Positions 46,465-57,365 of a stretch of DNA of 64,000 nucleotides are shown piece after piece. The DNA is from an uncultured Oligoflexales bacterium. Its GTDB lineage: Bacteria > Bdellovibrionota_B > Oligoflexia > Oligoflexales > JAPPIL01. The stretch is from assembly GCA_958296095.1 (NCBI GenBank), contig OY282434.1:1642001-1706000 (forward strand), read 5' to 3'. Position numbers and translations under genes: made by a program. A model generated the notes under the pieces. It was not told the origin of the DNA. It was given only the letters and a program-made list of their open reading frames with translations, and did not search any database. Each line of letters begins with the position of its first letter. The stretch's first letter is position 1.

Positions 46465-48531
46465 TTATCCGCCCCATAAATTTAGCAGTGCCTGATGTGC
46501 CTTGATTAAAAACGGCGCAAAAACCAGACTAGTGATTGCCATCAATTTCATCAGAATATTCAACGACGGCCCCGAAGTATCCTTGAAGGGGTCGCCTACC
46601 GTATCGCCGACGACCGCCGCCTTGTGTGCTTCCGTGCCTTTGCCGCCATGCGCACCGGCCTCGATGTATTTCTTGGCGTTGTCCCAACCACCACCTGAAT
46701 TAGAGGCAGAGATGGCCAACACCACACCACTGACCAACGCCCCCGCCAGCAAACCCGCCAGTGCCTTTACCCCAAATAACGTGCCAAAAATAAGCGGAGT
46801 AAACATGACGAGAAAACCTGGCGCCACCATCAAACGCAGTGCTGAGGTTGTGGCGATGGCTACACAGCTGCGGTAGTCGGGTTCTTCTGTGCCGCTGAGC
46901 AGGCCCGGCTTCTCCCGAAACTGCCGCCGCACTTCCTCAATCATCGCGTAAGCCGCTTGCCCTACCGCCCGCATCGTCTGTGCGGTAAACAAAAACGGCA
47001 ATACCCCCCCACATATCAGCCCCGCAAACACGAGTGGTGATAGCAGGTCGAGCACACTGATACTGGCGACCGTCAAGAACGCCCCGAACAACGCCAACGC
47101 GGTCAACACTGCCGAGCCGATGGCGAAACCTTTGCCGATGGCTGCCGTCGTATTGCCCGCGGCATCAAGCGTATCGGTGCGAGCCCGCACTGCCGCGCCC
47201 AATTCACCCATCTCGGCAATACCGCCAGCGTTATCAGCCACGGGGCCATAGGCATCGATGGTCAAGCCGGTAGCGATAGTTGAGATCATGCCGATGGCAG
47301 CGATGGCAATGCCATACATGCCTGCCAACGTCCAAGCCATATAAATAACGACGGCAATAGCGACGACCGGCACCACCGCGGACTTGTAGCCGAGACTCAA
47401 GCCGTAGATGATGTTAGTTGCCGAGCCAGTCTGCGATGCCGCGGCGACTTCACGCACAGGTTTGTAGGCATGCGAGGTGTAGTATTCGGTCACCGTGCCA
47501 ATCAACAAGCCCGCCCACAAGCCTGCCAATAACGACACCAGCACGGCATTGGGGGTGACGACCTGCCCTGCAAGAGGAAATTCCACCATCACTAACTTGG
47601 TGACGATGGTCATGACTACCGTCATAATGATAGTGGAGATAAACAGCTGTTGCTTGAGGGTCGGTTCAACGCTAGTGGCATCGGCCTTGACTGTGGCGAA
47701 ACACATCGTCAACAAGCAGACAGGGATGCCAACCGCAGTAATCAACACGGGATAATAAAGCGCACCCCACCCCTGTGCAATAGTGGCAACACCAGCGCCA
47801 ATGACAAGTGCAGCACAGGTTGCCTCGGCACACGAGCCAAACAAATCAGCCCCCATGCCAGCAATGTCACCGACGTTATCACCGACATTGTCAGCGATGA
47901 CGGCAGGATTGCGAGGGTCGTCTTCGGGAATGCCGCTCTCAACCTTACCCACTAAGTCCGCCCCGACATCCGCGGCTTTGGTGTATATGCCACCGCCAAC
48001 CCGCCCGAATAGAGCTACGGTCGAGCCTCCCAGACCAAAGCCAGAAACAATTTCCATCACTTGGCGGGGGTCGTCGAAAAAATTAGCGAAGATAAGTGCC
48101 GTAGTGACCAAACCCAGCACCGCCAAGCCTGTTAAGCCGAAACCCATCACCGCACCAGAGTTGAAGGCAACCCGAAACGCCGCGGCTAAACTTGTTTGAG
48201 CTTGAATCGTCGTGCGCACGTTGCCCTTCACCGCAATCTTCATGCCCAGAAAAGCACAGAGGCTAGAGACGAACGCCCCTGCAAGAAAAGCTATGGCCGT
48301 CTGCATGCCGTGCGGGATAACGAAGGCAATCAAGGCCGCGAAACATAGCGCGAACAAGGTCACATACTTGTACTCTTGCAGCAGAAACGCCATCGCCCCC
48401 TGTTCGATGGCACGGGAAATTTTGGCTAGCTTGCCCTCCTCAACGACAATCGCTAAAACTTTGCGGGTGAAAAAAACCGCCGCCCCTAACGCTAGCAAGC
48501 CGAAGAGGTAAATCAAAATCAAGACTGTCAT
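46465..48531 (-). CDS. hppA: Membrane-bound ion-translocating pyrophosphatase, K+-dependent type
   Basis: A 688-residue integral membrane enzyme that uses pyrophosphate hydrolysis to pump H+ or Na+. It has the signature [14 protein letters not shown], the acidic motif [19 protein letters not shown], and the C-terminal acidic site [17 protein letters not shown]. The sequence [10 protein letters not shown] has Ala at the position where K+-independent forms have Lys, so it is predicted to be K+-dependent. Whether it pumps protons or sodium cannot be decided from these motifs. AAGGGA precedes the ATG. It follows ahcY by about 50 bp; both enzymes remove inhibitory by-products of anabolism. Confidence 0.95.
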   Translation of the reverse strand: MTVLILIYLFGLLALGAAVFFTRKVLAIVVEEGKLAKISRAIEQGAMAFLLQEYKYVTLFALCFAALIAFVIPHGMQTAIAFLAGAFVSSLCAFLGMKIAVKGNVRTTIQAQTSLAAAFRVAFNSGAVMGFGLTGLAVLGLVTTALIFANFFDDPRQVMEIVSGFGLGGSTVALFGRVGGGIYTKAADVGADLVGKVESGIPEDDPRNPAVIADNVGDNVGDIAGMGADLFGSCAEATCAALVIGAGVATIAQGWGALYYPVLITAVGIPVCLLTMCFATVKADATSVEPTLKQQLFISTIIMTVVMTIVTKLVMVEFPLAGQVVTPNAVLVSLLAGLWAGLLIGTVTEYYTSHAYKPVREVAAASQTGSATNIIYGLSLGYKSAVVPVVAIAVVIYMAWTLAGMYGIAIAAIGMISTIATGLTIDAYGPVADNAGGIAEMGELGAAVRARTDTLDAAGNTTAAIGKGFAIGSAVLTALALFGAFLTVASISVLDLLSPLVFAGLICGGVLPFLFTAQTMRAVGQAAYAMIEEVRRQFREKPGLLSGTEEPDYRSCVAIATTSALRLMVAPGFLVMFTPLIFGTLFGVKALAGLLAGALVSGVVLAISASNSGGGWDNAKKYIEAGAHGGKGTEAHKAAVVGDTVGDPFKDTSGPSLNILMKLMAITSLVFAPFLIKAHQALLNLWGG

Positions 48532-48581
48532 GTTCGTCCCTTAACTGAAACCAAGATAAAGGCGAATACACCTATACACAT

Positions 48582-49898
48582 TCAATAGCGATAAAAATCT
48601 GCCTTGTAAGGCCCTGCGACGGCAAGGTTGAGATACTTAGCTTGGGTATCGCTGAGCTTGGTAAGCCTTGCCCCCAACTTGTCCAGATGCAGCCGTGCGG
48701 TCTTTTCGTCGAGGCTCTTGGGCAAGACATGCATGCCCGCAGGCAGTTGCTGTTGCCACAGGGTTATCTGGGCTAGCACTTGGCTGGTAAAAGAAGTAGA
48801 CATGACGAAACTCGAATGACCTGTGGCACAACCGAGATTGACGAGACGACCACTAGCTAGCACGAGCAAGGCCCGCCCGTCGGCGTGGATATACTTGTCA
48901 ACTTGTGGCTTGATGTTGATCTTTTGGATGTCTTGTTGTTGTTCAAGCCAGTTGATGTCTATCTCGGCATCGAAATGCCCGATGTTGCAGACGATGGCAT
49001 GATCCTTCATCTGCATAAAATGCTCGCCAGTGATGACATCGCAACAGCCCGTAGCGGTGACAAATATGTCGCCCAGGGGCGCAGCGGCGGCCATCGTTAG
49101 CACCTCGTAGCCTTCCATCGCCGCTTGCAAGGCACAGATAGGGTCGATTTCGGTAACCAATACCCTGGCCCCAAGTGCTCGCAGCGACTGGGCACAGCCT
49201 TTGCCAACATCACCGTAACCGCAGATCACCGCGGTCTTGCCTGCTACCATGACATCGGTAGCACGCTTGATGCCATCAACGAGCGACTCACGACAGCCAT
49301 AGAGGTTGTCGAATTTTGATTTGACCGCGGCGTTGTTGACGTTGATGACGGGCAAGGGCAGCTGGCCTGCTGCATCCATCTGGTAAAGACGGTTCACGCC
49401 TGTAGTGGTCTCCTCGGAAAGCCCCTTGATGCCTTCGAGTAGATGCTGATGCTGGTCAAAAACCAACGCGGTTAGATCACCACCGTCGTCGAGGATAAGG
49501 TTGAGCGGCTGGCCGTCATCGAATACCAAGGACTGCTCGATGCACCACATGTATTCGTCCTCACTCTCACCCTTCCAGGCAAAGACAGGCACACCGCTAG
49601 CGGCTATCGCGGCCGCCGCATGGTCTTGGGTAGAAAAAATGTTGCAACTCGACCAGCGCACCCTGGCGCCGAGCGCGGTGAGAGTCTCAATCAACACCGC
49701 GGTCTGCACCGTCATGTGCAGACAACCCGCGATACGTGCGCCGCGCAACGGCTGCTGCTCAGCATATTCAGCCCGCAAAGCCATCAGGCCTGGCATCTCC
49801 TGCTCGGCAATGGCGATCTCCTTGCGGCCAAAATCAGCCAGGCCGATGTCGGCAACCTTGTAATCCTGCGGTCGATCCTGTCGTTGAATGTTAGGCAT
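48582..49898 (-). CDS. ahcY: S-adenosylhomocysteine hydrolase
   Basis: Splits S-adenosylhomocysteine into homocysteine and adenosine with bound NAD. It has [20 protein letters not shown], the substrate loop with [29 protein letters not shown] and the NAD-binding [18 protein letters not shown], and it ends PYKADFYRY as the family requires. The start at ATG 49898 has AAGGAG 10 bases upstream; an in-frame TTG lies at 49904. About 438 residues is normal. It is the first gene of a four-gene operon with hppA, orf84 and gmhB. I looked for an SAH riboswitch upstream and did not find its pattern. Confidence 0.96.
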   Translation of the reverse strand: MPNIQRQDRPQDYKVADIGLADFGRKEIAIAEQEMPGLMALRAEYAEQQPLRGARIAGCLHMTVQTAVLIETLTALGARVRWSSCNIFSTQDHAAAAIAASGVPVFAWKGESEDEYMWCIEQSLVFDDGQPLNLILDDGGDLTALVFDQHQHLLEGIKGLSEETTTGVNRLYQMDAAGQLPLPVINVNNAAVKSKFDNLYGCRESLVDGIKRATDVMVAGKTAVICGYGDVGKGCAQSLRALGARVLVTEIDPICALQAAMEGYEVLTMAAAAPLGDIFVTATGCCDVITGEHFMQMKDHAIVCNIGHFDAEIDINWLEQQQDIQKINIKPQVDKYIHADGRALLVLASGRLVNLGCATGHSSFVMSTSFTSQVLAQITLWQQQLPAGMHVLPKSLDEKTARLHLDKLGARLTKLSDTQAKYLNLAVAGPYKADFYRY

Positions 49899-50158
49899 GT
49901 GCAAGCAACTCCTTGAATTTTCCTCAGCCTAAGTATCATAGTAGTTTTCCCCCCGCAGGGAAAGCGCGCTTTGCCGGGCCGCACGAACAAAATCGCAGCA
50001 CGCGGCTGGTTGTGCTAAGCTTCTTTGCCGGTGGCGGGGGAGGTATCTCCTGAGTTGGGTGCGAAACCTGCGGGGCCGCAACTCTTACGTTGACATCTCG
50101 CAGACCGTTATATACGACGTGCCTCGTCTGATTTTCTAACTCATGAAGGAGGGTTGCC

Positions 50159-51043
50159 ATGTCCCGTATTAGGGTGCTGTCGCTGTGTTGGTTGATGTTC
50201 GCCTCGCTTGCCCAGTCGCGGGAGTTGATCCCTGACCATACTGACGGGCTACCTCCGGTTAGAGATGATTTTCTGCTGCACTTCACTCTGGAGGATGGTC
50301 GCAAGCTGGCAGTCAAAGTTTTCAGTGCTGACTACCACTCGCCGCTGCTGTTGTACGTCTTTATGCCACCAGAGAGCCGCGCGATTTTTTCTCAATATGT
50401 CGAACAGGTAACCGAGGTTCGCAATCCGTTGTTGCTGCAGTCACTGCTCAATCGACGGGCATATTTCTCGCTAGGCATCAGCAAGCGGCTCACGGGGGTT
50501 AGCAGTGATAGTCGCTTGCATAAGCAATTGCTGGAACTAAAGGCATTGCAGCGCAGTATCTTTATTCACCATGAATTCGTCTTGCCTGCTCTGCTCGCTA
50601 GCGCTGAATTTATCCGCAACTTCTCAGATCCTGAACTGTTGTCTTTCGTCGAGCAGAGCCACGATGCCTATCGTGCCAACTACCACCGCCAGGTTATCGC
50701 CGCTATCCCCAGAGACCCCGATGGTATACAGCGTCTGCGTTCGGAGTTACGTCGCTCAGTTAGGTATCAGCGCTATTTCGATCTGCCAACTATAACCTGG
50801 TTCGCCGAACGGCTGCAGACGATCTCTGGCATTACCGATGCCAAACAACGTGCCGATCTTCTCCTCGATCACGCGCTCGTCGCTAACCTTACCGCCGCAG
50901 TGGAGTATGAAGGTGGAACTTTGCTCGACACTGCTGGCAGTCGGATCGGTGAAAATGTCTGGCGGGCCGCCTACATCTTGCATCGCCAAGACGAAAATAT
51001 CGACCTGCCCAGCTTGGCAGAGCCGTTTGAACTAGGGCGTTGA
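50159..51043 (+). CDS. Exported hypothetical protein
   Basis: A 294-residue protein with a strong AAGGAGG site and a signal peptide (VLSLCWLMFASLAQS). The mature part is rich in Arg, Leu and Tyr and predicted mostly helical, with no cysteines or membrane segments. The family is not recognised. It is divergent from ahcY. Confidence 0.62.
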   Translation: MSRIRVLSLCWLMFASLAQSRELIPDHTDGLPPVRDDFLLHFTLEDGRKLAVKVFSADYHSPLLLYVFMPPESRAIFSQYVEQVTEVRNPLLLQSLLNRRAYFSLGISKRLTGVSSDSRLHKQLLELKALQRSIFIHHEFVLPALLASAEFIRNFSDPELLSFVEQSHDAYRANYHRQVIAAIPRDPDGIQRLRSELRRSVRYQRYFDLPTITWFAERLQTISGITDAKQRADLLLDHALVANLTAAVEYEGGTLLDTAGSRIGENVWRAAYILHRQDENIDLPSLAEPFELGR

Positions 51044-51189
51044 GACTTTTTTCACAAGTTTCAAGCAATATCAGTTAGTTAGCAATTTATTTGTGGGGGC
51101 CATCATGGCAGGCCCCCACACGATGATGCGCGGCATCAAGCAAGTGCCTACTCGTTCTCACCTGCCCGGAAGGGTGTCCTGTTTCTTAT

Positions 51190-51800
51190 GGGCTCACTAC
51201 ACGCACGGTCTTGCCGCGCCGTTCATGGAGCTCTCGGTAGGCAAGAGGTGGGGGACAAAGAGCTGGCGGAGAACAGGCCCTACTTAGCCCAAACCTCCGT
51301 TATCTTGGCACGGCGGAGCTAGAAAGCGGCAAAAAGTCTCGTAGCGAGTGGAGCTAGCCAATGCTTAGCACAAATCTCCGTTGTCTTGGCGAGGCGCAGC
51401 CCTACCGAGAAACTCTCCCCTGAAGTAGGTGTGGCACATGCTTTTATCTAAAAAATAAACTCGGTTGCAGTATTGGCAATATCTGTGGTCGAGTTTTCGT
51501 ACGGCCTCGCCTCGCCGTTCATGGAGTTCTCGGTAGGCAAGCTTGAACGCAATATCCGAGAGGCCTGAGTGCAAGCAGAGGGGGCGCGCAGAGTGGCCTG
51601 AGAACATGCAGCGAGCTAGAAAGCGAGCGATACAAAAAGCAGCGTAGCGAGCGAAGCGAGCTAGAAAGCGAGCGATACAAAGAGCCGCGTAGCGCAAGCA
51701 GCGAGCTAGGAAGCGAGCGGGACAAAAAGCCGCGCAGCGCGAGCGTTACAAAAAGTCGTGCGTAGCTAGGTAGATATGCGAAACCCGATATTCGCGTTAA
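51190..51800. repeat. Interspersed repeat array R9
   Basis: Contains a clean core unit at 51401-51537 (137 bp, CCTACCGAGA to TCTCGGTAGG), linkers, and five GAGC-rich modules in a row (51610-51760). It ends with the boundary motif in inverted orientation (revcomp TAACGCGAATATCGGGTTT, 51781-51799), just before the uvrC stop. The 51044-51190 stretch before it shows nothing I can name. Confidence 0.86.
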
Positions 51801-51815
51801 ATAATTACAACAGAG

Positions 51816-53678
51816 TTATTTTCGGGTGTTGATCCGGAGGCCCGGACCAGACTCCGGGTTGGACATGGCTGACAAAAAATCAAGCACTGCTTGGGCGGTG
51901 TTTTTTGACATGCCTTTAATCTCTAGGAGCTGTTCAATACTTGCTTGTTGCAATGCAACCCGATCGGGAAACTTTTGTAACAAACGTCGGTGCAGCACGT
52001 GCCCAATGCCAGCAATGTCGGTCAGGGGTGAGGCGTGGCTGATTTTTGCGCGCAGGTTGCGATGATAAGCCTGAGCAACGCGATGCGCTTCGTCACGCAG
52101 TTGAGTTAAAATTTTAAACGCCAGGGCACTAGGAGGCAGAGGCAGCGGGGCGCGACGTTGCGGGATAAAAACTCTTTCGCCACTGCTGACTGTGCGTGCC
52201 ACAGTATGTCTTTTGCGATTTTTAGCTAGTGCGGCTAGGGCAATGTGTGGATAGCCGAGCTCAGTGCAGGCTTTTTGTGCTGCCTGCAGTTGTCCCCTGC
52301 CACCATCGATAAGGAGTAAATCAAAGTGGTCATTGTCCTTTACTAAACGCTGTAATCTACGCTGCACAACGGCTGCGATCGAGGCGTAATCATCAGGCTT
52401 TGTGGCTGTCTCAGCCAGTTTATATTTGCGATAGAGATCGGGGCGTGGCTTGCCGTCGATAAAACAAACCAGAGCAGCAACGATTGCATCGTGTTGAAAG
52501 TTGGAAATATCAAGACATTCAATGCGACGCGGTAATTGCTTGAGTTCGAGCAGTTGCTGCACGGCATGCAACTCGGCTTCATAAGCACGTCCGCCATGTC
52601 GCAGCTGGAAGGTCGCGTTCTTGCTGGCTAGGGCTAGCAAACGTCCGGCATCGCTGCTGGCCTTGACGGTTGTGCCTGTCGTGATGTTGCAGTTATGTGC
52701 CTCAAGGGCGGTAAACAAAACTTGCTCCAGCGTGAAGGGCAGTAAAATGTTGGCTGGCCGCGGTCGGTGTTCGTAGTATTGTAAAAGAAATTCCGCCAGC
52801 ACTTGTTGTTCGTTTTCTAGCAAACTCGTCACCCGGAAATAATCATGCCCCAGCATACAACCATCTCGCACCATCAATACATATAGCAAGGCTTTGCCAT
52901 TGTGGACATCAACGCCAAAGACATCGGCATCGATGTTGCTGCTCAACACTACCGTGCGTTTCTGCGTCGAGTTTTGCAGGGCCTGCAACTGATCGCGTAA
53001 ACGTGCGGCCAGCTCAAATTTTTCTTCCTGGGCGGCTTTACGCATGGCCTGGTTGAGACTGGCGGCTACTGCTTGGGTTTGGCCACTCAGCACAGCCATC
53101 GCCCGTTCCATCATGTGCCGATAGTCGTCGCGGGAAACATCAAAATGACAGGGGGCCAGGCACATTTTCATCTGATAGTAGTTGCACGGGCGGGTAACGT
53201 GTTTAAACTGATAGCGAGAACATCTGACCAGAGGGAAGATGCGTCGCACTAAGTTAAGTAGCAGGTTAAGGTTTTTGACACTACCATAAGGGCCGAAATA
53301 AGCGGCCCCGTCGTCTTGCTTTTGCCGCACTTTTTCAAGCCGCGGCCACGGCTCTTGCAGGTCAACCCGCAGCCACGGAAATTCCTTATCATCACGCAAT
53401 AATACGTTGTAGCGCGGCTTTTGATGTTTGATCAGGGTGCGTTCGAGCAACAGCGCTTCGACTTCGTCGGTAGTGAGAATTATTTCAAAGCCATGAATTT
53501 CTTTCACCAGTGTGCTTATTTTTAAATTTTCAATATTGGCGACAAAATATGTGCGTAAACGATGGCGCAGGTTTTTGGCTTTACCGACATAAATAATTTT
53601 GCCGCGGCGGTTCTTCATCAAGTAGACACCGCTTTGTTCTGGCATGGTGCTGGCTTTGTGGTGTAAGGTCGTGCTCAT
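51816..53678 (-). CDS. uvrC: Excinuclease ABC subunit C
   Basis: Makes both incisions in nucleotide excision repair. The N-terminal GIY-YIG nuclease (SGVYLMKNRRGKIIYVGKAK) is followed by the Cys-rich region, the UVR domain that binds UvrB (EKFELAARLRDQLQALQ), the RNase H-like endonuclease domain (IECLDISNFQHD, LLIDGGRGQLQAA) and a C-terminal helix-hairpin-helix (ITDIAGIGHVL type, then LLEIKGMSKNTAQAVL). The 620-residue length is normal. It overlaps uvrB by 4 bp. Confidence 0.97.
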   Translation of the reverse strand: MSTTLHHKASTMPEQSGVYLMKNRRGKIIYVGKAKNLRHRLRTYFVANIENLKISTLVKEIHGFEIILTTDEVEALLLERTLIKHQKPRYNVLLRDDKEFPWLRVDLQEPWPRLEKVRQKQDDGAAYFGPYGSVKNLNLLLNLVRRIFPLVRCSRYQFKHVTRPCNYYQMKMCLAPCHFDVSRDDYRHMMERAMAVLSGQTQAVAASLNQAMRKAAQEEKFELAARLRDQLQALQNSTQKRTVVLSSNIDADVFGVDVHNGKALLYVLMVRDGCMLGHDYFRVTSLLENEQQVLAEFLLQYYEHRPRPANILLPFTLEQVLFTALEAHNCNITTGTTVKASSDAGRLLALASKNATFQLRHGGRAYEAELHAVQQLLELKQLPRRIECLDISNFQHDAIVAALVCFIDGKPRPDLYRKYKLAETATKPDDYASIAAVVQRRLQRLVKDNDHFDLLLIDGGRGQLQAAQKACTELGYPHIALAALAKNRKRHTVARTVSSGERVFIPQRRAPLPLPPSALAFKILTQLRDEAHRVAQAYHRNLRAKISHASPLTDIAGIGHVLHRRLLQKFPDRVALQQASIEQLLEIKGMSKNTAQAVLDFLSAMSNPESGPGLRINTRK

Positions 53679-55654
53679 TTTAATAACATCAGACGTAAGC
53701 TTTGAATTTCGTCACGCAGTTCTGCCGCCTTTTCAAAATCAAGCGCGGCCGCGGCTTTGCGCATGGTACGTGTCTTGCGGGCGATGCTTTTTTCGACTTC
53801 GCTGTTACTGAGTGCCACGGTTGCCGCGGTAGCAGGTTGTTTGAGACCGAAAATTTCGCGCAGATCTTGGGGCAGGTCTTTTTGTATTGTGCGGGGGACG
53901 ATGTTGTGCTGGCGATTGTGTTCAAGTTGCATATTTCTGCGGCGTTCAGTCTCTTCAATGCAGGCTGTGATCGATTGGGTGCGGCGATCGGCGTAAAAAA
54001 TAACATATGCTTTGACATTGCGCGCGGCACGGCCGACGATTTGAATGAGTGCAGTTTTGGAACGCAAGAAGCCTTCTTTGTCGGCATCCATCACGGCAAC
54101 CAGCTGCACTTCAGGCAGGTCAAGCCCTTCACGTAAAAGGTTGATGCCGATAAGCACGTCGTATTCACCTTTGCGTAAACCTCTGAGCAGTTCGGCACGT
54201 TCGAGACTGTCGATGTCCGCGTGCAAATAGCGCACGCGGATACCAAAATCCTGATAATAACGGGTAAGTTCTTCGGCCATTTTTTTGGTAAGTGTGGTCA
54301 CCAGCACCCGCCCCTCGTCCTGCACAGTCTGCTTAATTTCACCGAGAAGATCATCAACTTGCCCATGGGCAGGGCGAATTTCAATGCGAGGATCGACCAA
54401 GCCTGTCGGACGAATTATCAGTTCGGTGTAACGTGTGCCTGCTTGTTGGCGTTCCCATTCGGCAGGAGTCGCAGAGATGTAAAGCAACTGATCAGTCTTG
54501 GTGAGAAACTCGTCGAAATTTAACGGACGATTGTCAAGTGCAGCAGGCAAACGAAAACCATAATCGACTAGTGTTTGTTTGCGGGAGCGATCGCCGAAGA
54601 ACATGCCTCGCAGTTGTGGCACAGCAATGTGGCTTTCGTCGATGATGGTCAAAAATTTTTGCGGAAAATAATCGAGCAGTGTCGGCGGTGGCTCGCCCGC
54701 GGCAACGCCAGTTAGATAGCGGGAATAGTTCTCGATGCCAGGGCAGAAGCCGAGTTGTTCCAGTGTTTCAACATCTTGTCCAGTACGTTGTTCAAGCCTT
54801 TGATATTCAACGAGTTTACCTGCGTTTTTGAATTGGCGCAAACGCACACCGAGGTCGGTAAGAATCTCTTGCACAATGGCCGCGATTTTGGTGCGGGCAG
54901 TGATATAGTGGCTGTTAGGATAAAGCGTAAGCTGATCGACAGCTTGTAGTTCTCTGCCGCTTAAGGCATCGATGGTGGTAATGGTTTCGATTTGGTCGCC
55001 GTAAAATTCTACTCGTATGGCCTCGCGATCTTGATGGGCCGGCAAGATGTCAACGACATCGCCGCGCACGCGAAAATTACCGCGCTCTAAACTGCGATCG
55101 TTGCGGGTGTATTGAATGTCGATCAACTCGCTTAACAGGGCATCGCGGGCTAGTTCTCGCCCGACATGTAGGGGGCAGACTAGTTGGGCGTAGTTTTCAG
55201 GTGAGCCAAGACCGTAGATGCAGCTGACGCTGGCGACAATGATTGTATCGTTGCACTCAAACAAAGCTCGAGTTGCTTGATGGCGCATTTTGTCGATGTC
55301 ATCGTTGATAGATGAATCTTTAGCGATATAGGTATCGGTATTGATGACGTAGGCTTCGGGTTGGTAATAGTCGTAGTAACTGATAAAGAACTCGACATGG
55401 TTATGCGGGAAAAATTCTTTTAGCTCGGTGAAGAGCTGTGCGGCCAGCGTTTTGTTGGGCGCGATGATCAAAGCCGGGCGGTTGTATTGCGCGATGATGT
55501 TGGCAACGGTGAAAGTCTTACCCGACCCTGTGACACCGAGAATGCCGTGATGCTTTTCGCCTTGTCGCAAATGTTGCAAGGTTTGTTCGATGGCACGTGG
55601 CTGGTCACCAGCGGCGGCAAAGGGCGCGTTGAGTTGGAAGATACGGCTAGGCAT
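53675..55654 (-). CDS. uvrB: Excinuclease ABC subunit B
   Basis: The damage-verifying helicase of nucleotide excision repair. It has Walker A GVTGSGKTFTVANI, the beta-hairpin region YYDYYQPEAYV, DESHIAVPQLRGMFFGDRSRK, helicase motifs LREGLDLPEV and QIVGRAARN, and a C-terminal UVR motif (AAALDFEKAAELRDEIQ) for UvrC. The start at 55654 aligns with the family (MPSRIFQLNAPF). In-frame starts at 55672 and 55708 also exist and none has a clear ribosome binding site. uvrA is not in the window. Confidence 0.96.
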   Translation of the reverse strand: MPSRIFQLNAPFAAAGDQPRAIEQTLQHLRQGEKHHGILGVTGSGKTFTVANIIAQYNRPALIIAPNKTLAAQLFTELKEFFPHNHVEFFISYYDYYQPEAYVINTDTYIAKDSSINDDIDKMRHQATRALFECNDTIIVASVSCIYGLGSPENYAQLVCPLHVGRELARDALLSELIDIQYTRNDRSLERGNFRVRGDVVDILPAHQDREAIRVEFYGDQIETITTIDALSGRELQAVDQLTLYPNSHYITARTKIAAIVQEILTDLGVRLRQFKNAGKLVEYQRLEQRTGQDVETLEQLGFCPGIENYSRYLTGVAAGEPPPTLLDYFPQKFLTIIDESHIAVPQLRGMFFGDRSRKQTLVDYGFRLPAALDNRPLNFDEFLTKTDQLLYISATPAEWERQQAGTRYTELIIRPTGLVDPRIEIRPAHGQVDDLLGEIKQTVQDEGRVLVTTLTKKMAEELTRYYQDFGIRVRYLHADIDSLERAELLRGLRKGEYDVLIGINLLREGLDLPEVQLVAVMDADKEGFLRSKTALIQIVGRAARNVKAYVIFYADRRTQSITACIEETERRRNMQLEHNRQHNIVPRTIQKDLPQDLREIFGLKQPATAATVALSNSEVEKSIARKTRTMRKAAAALDFEKAAELRDEIQSLRLMLLK

Positions 55655-55937
55655 TGGTGTCAGTCGCGTCATCAGAAGGTAGTGCACGCAAAGGTTTATG
55701 ACGTGCATTTCTACAGGTTAGCACTCTGTCTTTCGCCCGTCAACAATGCTCTGTCTTTACCACCACTCCCAACTATCAACGCTATTGTTTGTCCTGAGCT
55801 GCTGGCGAAATCTGTAAGTCTTGCGAGCGAGGTAGGGAAATTCTTGGCGCGATTATGGCAGCTAGTTAACGCCAATATCGGGCTTCGTCTCCCTACCTAG
55901 TTAAACAAGAGCTAGTGAGTTTTTGTTTTATATCGGG

Positions 55938-56429
55938 CTAGCAGTCCCCCGTAAACGTTTCGCCTGACATGCAAGAACTACAGTCGTCTACACCCCTACG
56001 CCTGTTTACGCCCCTTTGCAAAGCATCGTTGGCCTCCCGCAAACGGTTCACCATCCAGCGATAGACCTTCTTGTAGGCACTAGTTCTAGAATTGCGATAT
56101 TCGGTCGCAAACACCTGTACGAGGAAGTTGTACTCTTGCTGAGCCTCGCCACCATAATGAATCATCGCACAGCGACCGTGCAGTCTCGTGTTATCGCCAC
56201 TGTCCAACACGACCTCGATGATCCCGTTTTGGGCAGCATTCTTCAAGGATCTGGCCCGCGCGGAGGTACGTGGAAAATTACTGTCACCCCTTGTCTGACC
56301 TTCGAGTTCCTCGGCGATACCATATAGCATGTTACCCGCCAGATACTCGTCGTTAAAGTTACGTGGCGGCTCGCTCAAAAAAGCCATGAGCATAAGCGCA
56401 CACCCCCCCAACACTGCTAAACGAAACAT
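55938..56429 (-). CDS. Exported small hypothetical protein
   Basis: The start at 56429 has GGAGGG upstream, and the first residues form a signal or anchor (MFRLAVLGGCALMLMAFLSE). The 163-residue protein is charged, with four cysteines near the C-terminus (DDCSSCMSGETFTGDC) that could form disulfides. The family is not recognised. The gap to uvrB (55709-55937) contains a variant of the array boundary motif at about 55867 but no array. Confidence 0.55.
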   Translation of the reverse strand: MFRLAVLGGCALMLMAFLSEPPRNFNDEYLAGNMLYGIAEELEGQTRGDSNFPRTSARARSLKNAAQNGIIEVVLDSGDNTRLHGRCAMIHYGGEAQQEYNFLVQVFATEYRNSRTSAYKKVYRWMVNRLREANDALQRGVNRRRGVDDCSSCMSGETFTGDC

Positions 56430-56589
56430 AATTCCCTCCATGAGTTGTTATACTTCCTTGTCGGTGTTATCGTCAGCCGCTTTAGCAACTAGAAAATGTA
56501 TCATTTATTGCAGATAGTTATGACCTGGTTTGATTTTAGCCAGGATCGTGCTTCAGACAGGATTGTGCTATAAGAGGCCACCCCCACCC

Positions 56590-57219
56590 CTATTGATCGT
56601 TGCCACTTTCTTCTTCTTCTCGACATTTCGATCCAGACCCAACCCAGCATCGATTGCGTATCGTGCTACTTTCTATTTTTTCTGGGGCGCCAGCATCACC
56701 GAGGTCTTTCCACTTGTATGTCACTTCTCCATCATCATGTACCGTATCGATTCTTTCTTTAGCAGTCGCATTTCTAAATATACACTCTCCTTTATCCGAA
56801 ATCGAGTAGGTTATCTTATAGATATAGTTACCCAACACATACTGCATAATACCATATGGTCCTGTATTAGTTGGACGACTATTCCGACCTAAAGTTAGAT
56901 CACCCCCATATCCAGGATCTTCGTCCTCACACATCTCAGCACCCTGCAGCTCCTTATCTGCATCATCTGTTCCCTCACAAACATCCGCTGGTATTCTGAA
57001 ATTATATTTAAAATATTTGTATCCGCTGTCATAGGTTTCATAATATTTAAAGTTATATTGCACGTATAAATACTCTGTTTTGTCTTCGCACGTTTCATCG
57101 TCACCAGAACCAGAATGCTTGGCTTCCGCTACCTCTTCACCCTGCTCAACCTGACAGCCAATTATTACCATCATCGCCAAAGCCATTGCTTGAGCCATAA
57201 CCATCACAATTCTCATCAC
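56590..57219 (-). CDS. Exported lipoprotein, hypothetical
   Basis: A short signal with lipobox (MALAMMVIIGC) is followed by an acidic, Tyr-rich, Cys-containing protein of about 185 residues (YLYVQYNFKYYETYDSGYKY). The region is clearly AT-richer than its neighbours, suggesting acquisition by transfer. The family is not recognised. Confidence 0.6.
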   Translation of the reverse strand: MMRIVMVMAQAMALAMMVIIGCQVEQGEEVAEAKHSGSGDDETCEDKTEYLYVQYNFKYYETYDSGYKYFKYNFRIPADVCEGTDDADKELQGAEMCEDEDPGYGGDLTLGRNSRPTNTGPYGIMQYVLGNYIYKITYSISDKGECIFRNATAKERIDTVHDDGEVTYKWKDLGDAGAPEKIESSTIRNRCWVGSGSKCREEEESGNDQ

Positions 57220-57365
57220 TCATCTCCAAAAAAATATTGCCAAGCCCATCTCACCTTGACCACGTAACGTATCGACCGTTTTTTTTCTGCTTTAGCTTTG
57301 TTTGTGATTTTGTCCGTATTTTTTTGTAACTCGCCAATATGTTGGCTGGATTTCTTGGCTGTGCG

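Noticed and set aside
49899-50158. A possible SAH riboswitch before ahcY
   Set aside because: The GC-rich leader did not show the conserved core of the SAH riboswitch, and the only pairings I could draw were short.
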